Under the pieces are notes generated by a model. The model worked only from the letters and a program-made list of their open reading frames with translations, did not search any database and was not told the origin of the DNA. DNA of 6,064 nucleotides. It comes from JBJKPP01 sp046706145 (GTDB lineage: Bacteria > Bacteroidota > Ignavibacteria > Ignavibacteriales > Ignavibacteriaceae). The translations under genes and the position numbers were made by a program. Location of the stretch: assembly GCA_046706145.1 (NCBI GenBank), contig JBJKPP010000023.1, forward strand, positions 1 to 6,064, read 5' to 3'. Shown piece after piece: positions 5,018 to 6,064 of the stretch (within the stretch, counting starts at the first letter, position 1; every line of letters begins with the position of its first letter).

Positions 5018-6064
5018 GTGAAAATAAAAAATATTATAATCATAATTTCAATTTTGTTTGCAATTAAAATGAATGCACAAACGAATTACACACAACTGAA
5101 TAAAGAAATCAAAACAGGAAACTTTTCAAAGGCTGATTCAACAATTGATGTCCTTCTCGAAAACGATACATTAAGCAGCATACAGAAATATTCATTATCC
5201 TTCCAGAAAGATAAAATGCACAGAATTAGGTTGGATTTCAACAAAACAGAAAATGACATAAAAAATGAACTCAAGAAATATTATCCTAATGTAAACGAAG
5301 TAATGCTAGATAGATGGGAAAAAGAAAAATCTCTGGAAATGAAAATCATTGACAGGCAAAAATGGTTTTTCCATAATGCCGTTCCTAATCTTTTTAGAAT
5401 AAATAAGGAAGCAAAAAAGAGAAAACAAGAAGTCGATGGGGTTACAGAAGACAAACTTGCTGAATTTGTAGACAAAGATATTGCACAAGATGTAAAAGAC
5501 TGTGAAGAGACCGGCAAAAGGTTGGTTGACCCCGTTAGAATAACTTTGACATATACTTTGACAGTCAAGAAAAATGTTGTACCTGCGGGAGAAATTATTC
5601 GCTGTTGGCTTCCATATCCGAGAGAAGGGCACAAAAGACAAATAGATATAAAATTGCTTTCTGTTAATTCCGATGAATACATTATAGCAAATAATAGCCA
5701 TTTACAAAGAACTTTGTACATAGAGAAAAAAACGGAGAAGGACAAACCCACAATTTTTAAGATGTTGCTTGAATATACAGCCTATGCAGAATGGTACGAT
5801 TTGGATTCAAGCAAGGTTAAAAACTATGACAAAACTACGAAGTTGTATAAAGAGTTTACTGCACAGCGTCGGCCGCATATTGTTTTTACTGATAGAATAA
5901 AGAATTTGTCAAAGAAAATTATTGGTAGCGAAAAAAATCCATATAACAAAGTAAAATTAATTTTTAAATGGATTTCGGATAACATACCATGGGCAAGTGC
6001 CAGGGAATATTCAACCATAGATAATATTTCAGATTACTGCCTGAGAAACATGCACGGAGACTGC
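5018..6064 (+). CDS. Exported transglutaminase-like protein, N-terminal part (3' end outside window)
   Basis: The frame is open from GTG 5018 to the window end (349 codons). The start is GTG because the in-frame stop at 4979 leaves no ATG before a clear signal peptide: Lys 2 and 4, hydrophobic stretch about 6-16, likely cut after KMNA (17-20). The ATG at 5069 would remove that signal. Residues about 22-170 are charged and probably helical (for example RWEKEKSLEMKIIDRQ, 99-114) and have no domain I can name. About 172-260 reads as a beta-sandwich (RITLTYTLTVK, IIRCWLPYPRE). From about 290 comes the lead-in to a transglutaminase core (PF01841): NPYNKVKLIFKWISDNIPWA (307-326), then YCLRNMHGDC, where C349, the last visible residue, is the expected nucleophile. 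The His and Asp of the triad are outside the window. Family members can be proteases, cross-linkers or inactive, so no substrate is proposed. It is divergent from anmK. Confidence 0.85.
   Translation, partial: MKIKNIIIIISILFAIKMNAQTNYTQLNKEIKTGNFSKADSTIDVLLENDTLSSIQKYSLSFQKDKMHRIRLDFNKTENDIKNELKKYYPNVNEVMLDRWEKEKSLEMKIIDRQKWFFHNAVPNLFRINKEAKKRKQEVDGVTEDKLAEFVDKDIAQDVKDCEETGKRLVDPVRITLTYTLTVKKNVVPAGEIIRCWLPYPREGHKRQIDIKLLSVNSDEYIIANNSHLQRTLYIEKKTEKDKPTIFKMLLEYTAYAEWYDLDSSKVKNYDKTTKLYKEFTAQRRPHIVFTDRIKNLSKKIIGSEKNPYNKVKLIFKWISDNIPWASAREYSTIDNISDYCLRNMHGDC

Noticed and set aside
5086..6018. Several minus-strand open frames (5086-5274, 5281-5751, 5306-5701, 5824-6018)
   Set aside because: They are antisense to one continuous plus-strand frame with a signal peptide and transglutaminase motifs; the minus frames show no recognisable domains and are rich in Phe, Ser and Ile, as antisense frames often are.

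Overview
The window is AT-rich and compactly coded. It looks like chromosomal DNA from the Bacteroidota/Ignavibacteriota/Chlorobiota part of the tree. The reasons are a DUF1460 amidase-like protein, a large exported transglutaminase-like protein of a type I associate with Bacteroidota, exported proteins whose signal peptides end in N-A-Q, weak or absent Shine-Dalgarno sequences, and AT-only spacers. This is inference from gene content and style; no marker here fixes the genus.

Layout: (1) 1-573, plus strand: the C-terminal half of the replicative helicase DnaB, cut by the window start. (2) 660-1523, plus: an exported DUF1460 (NlpC/P60-fold) peptidoglycan amidase. (3) 1528-4919, minus: four genes in one direction, read in the order anmK (anhydro-MurNAc kinase), a small GIY-YIG protein, an RmlD-like SDR reductase, and nfo (endonuclease IV). 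The DUF1460 and nfo genes converge with only 4 bases between their stop codons. (4) 4920-5017: a 98-base divergent spacer with a possible promoter. (5) 5018-6064, plus: an exported transglutaminase-like protein cut by the window end exactly at its predicted catalytic cysteine.

Most of this is ordinary housekeeping: replication, base excision repair and cell-wall turnover. DUF1460 and AnmK may act in the same route, with release of peptides from (anhydro)muropeptides followed by salvage of the anhydro-sugar, but they are not in one operon.

The most unusual structure is at 3366-3715. The GIY-YIG gene lies almost exactly between two inverted arms, each built as GGTCATTCTGA + about 15 variable bases + GAAGAATCT. 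The arms resemble an interspersed repeat that I recall from genomes of this kind, and the left arm encodes the protein's C-terminal tail. The unit of about 350 bp looks like a compact repeat-associated or mobile cassette dropped between anmK and the SDR gene. No tRNA, rRNA, CRISPR array or transposase was found, and no stretch over 300 bases lacks a gene.
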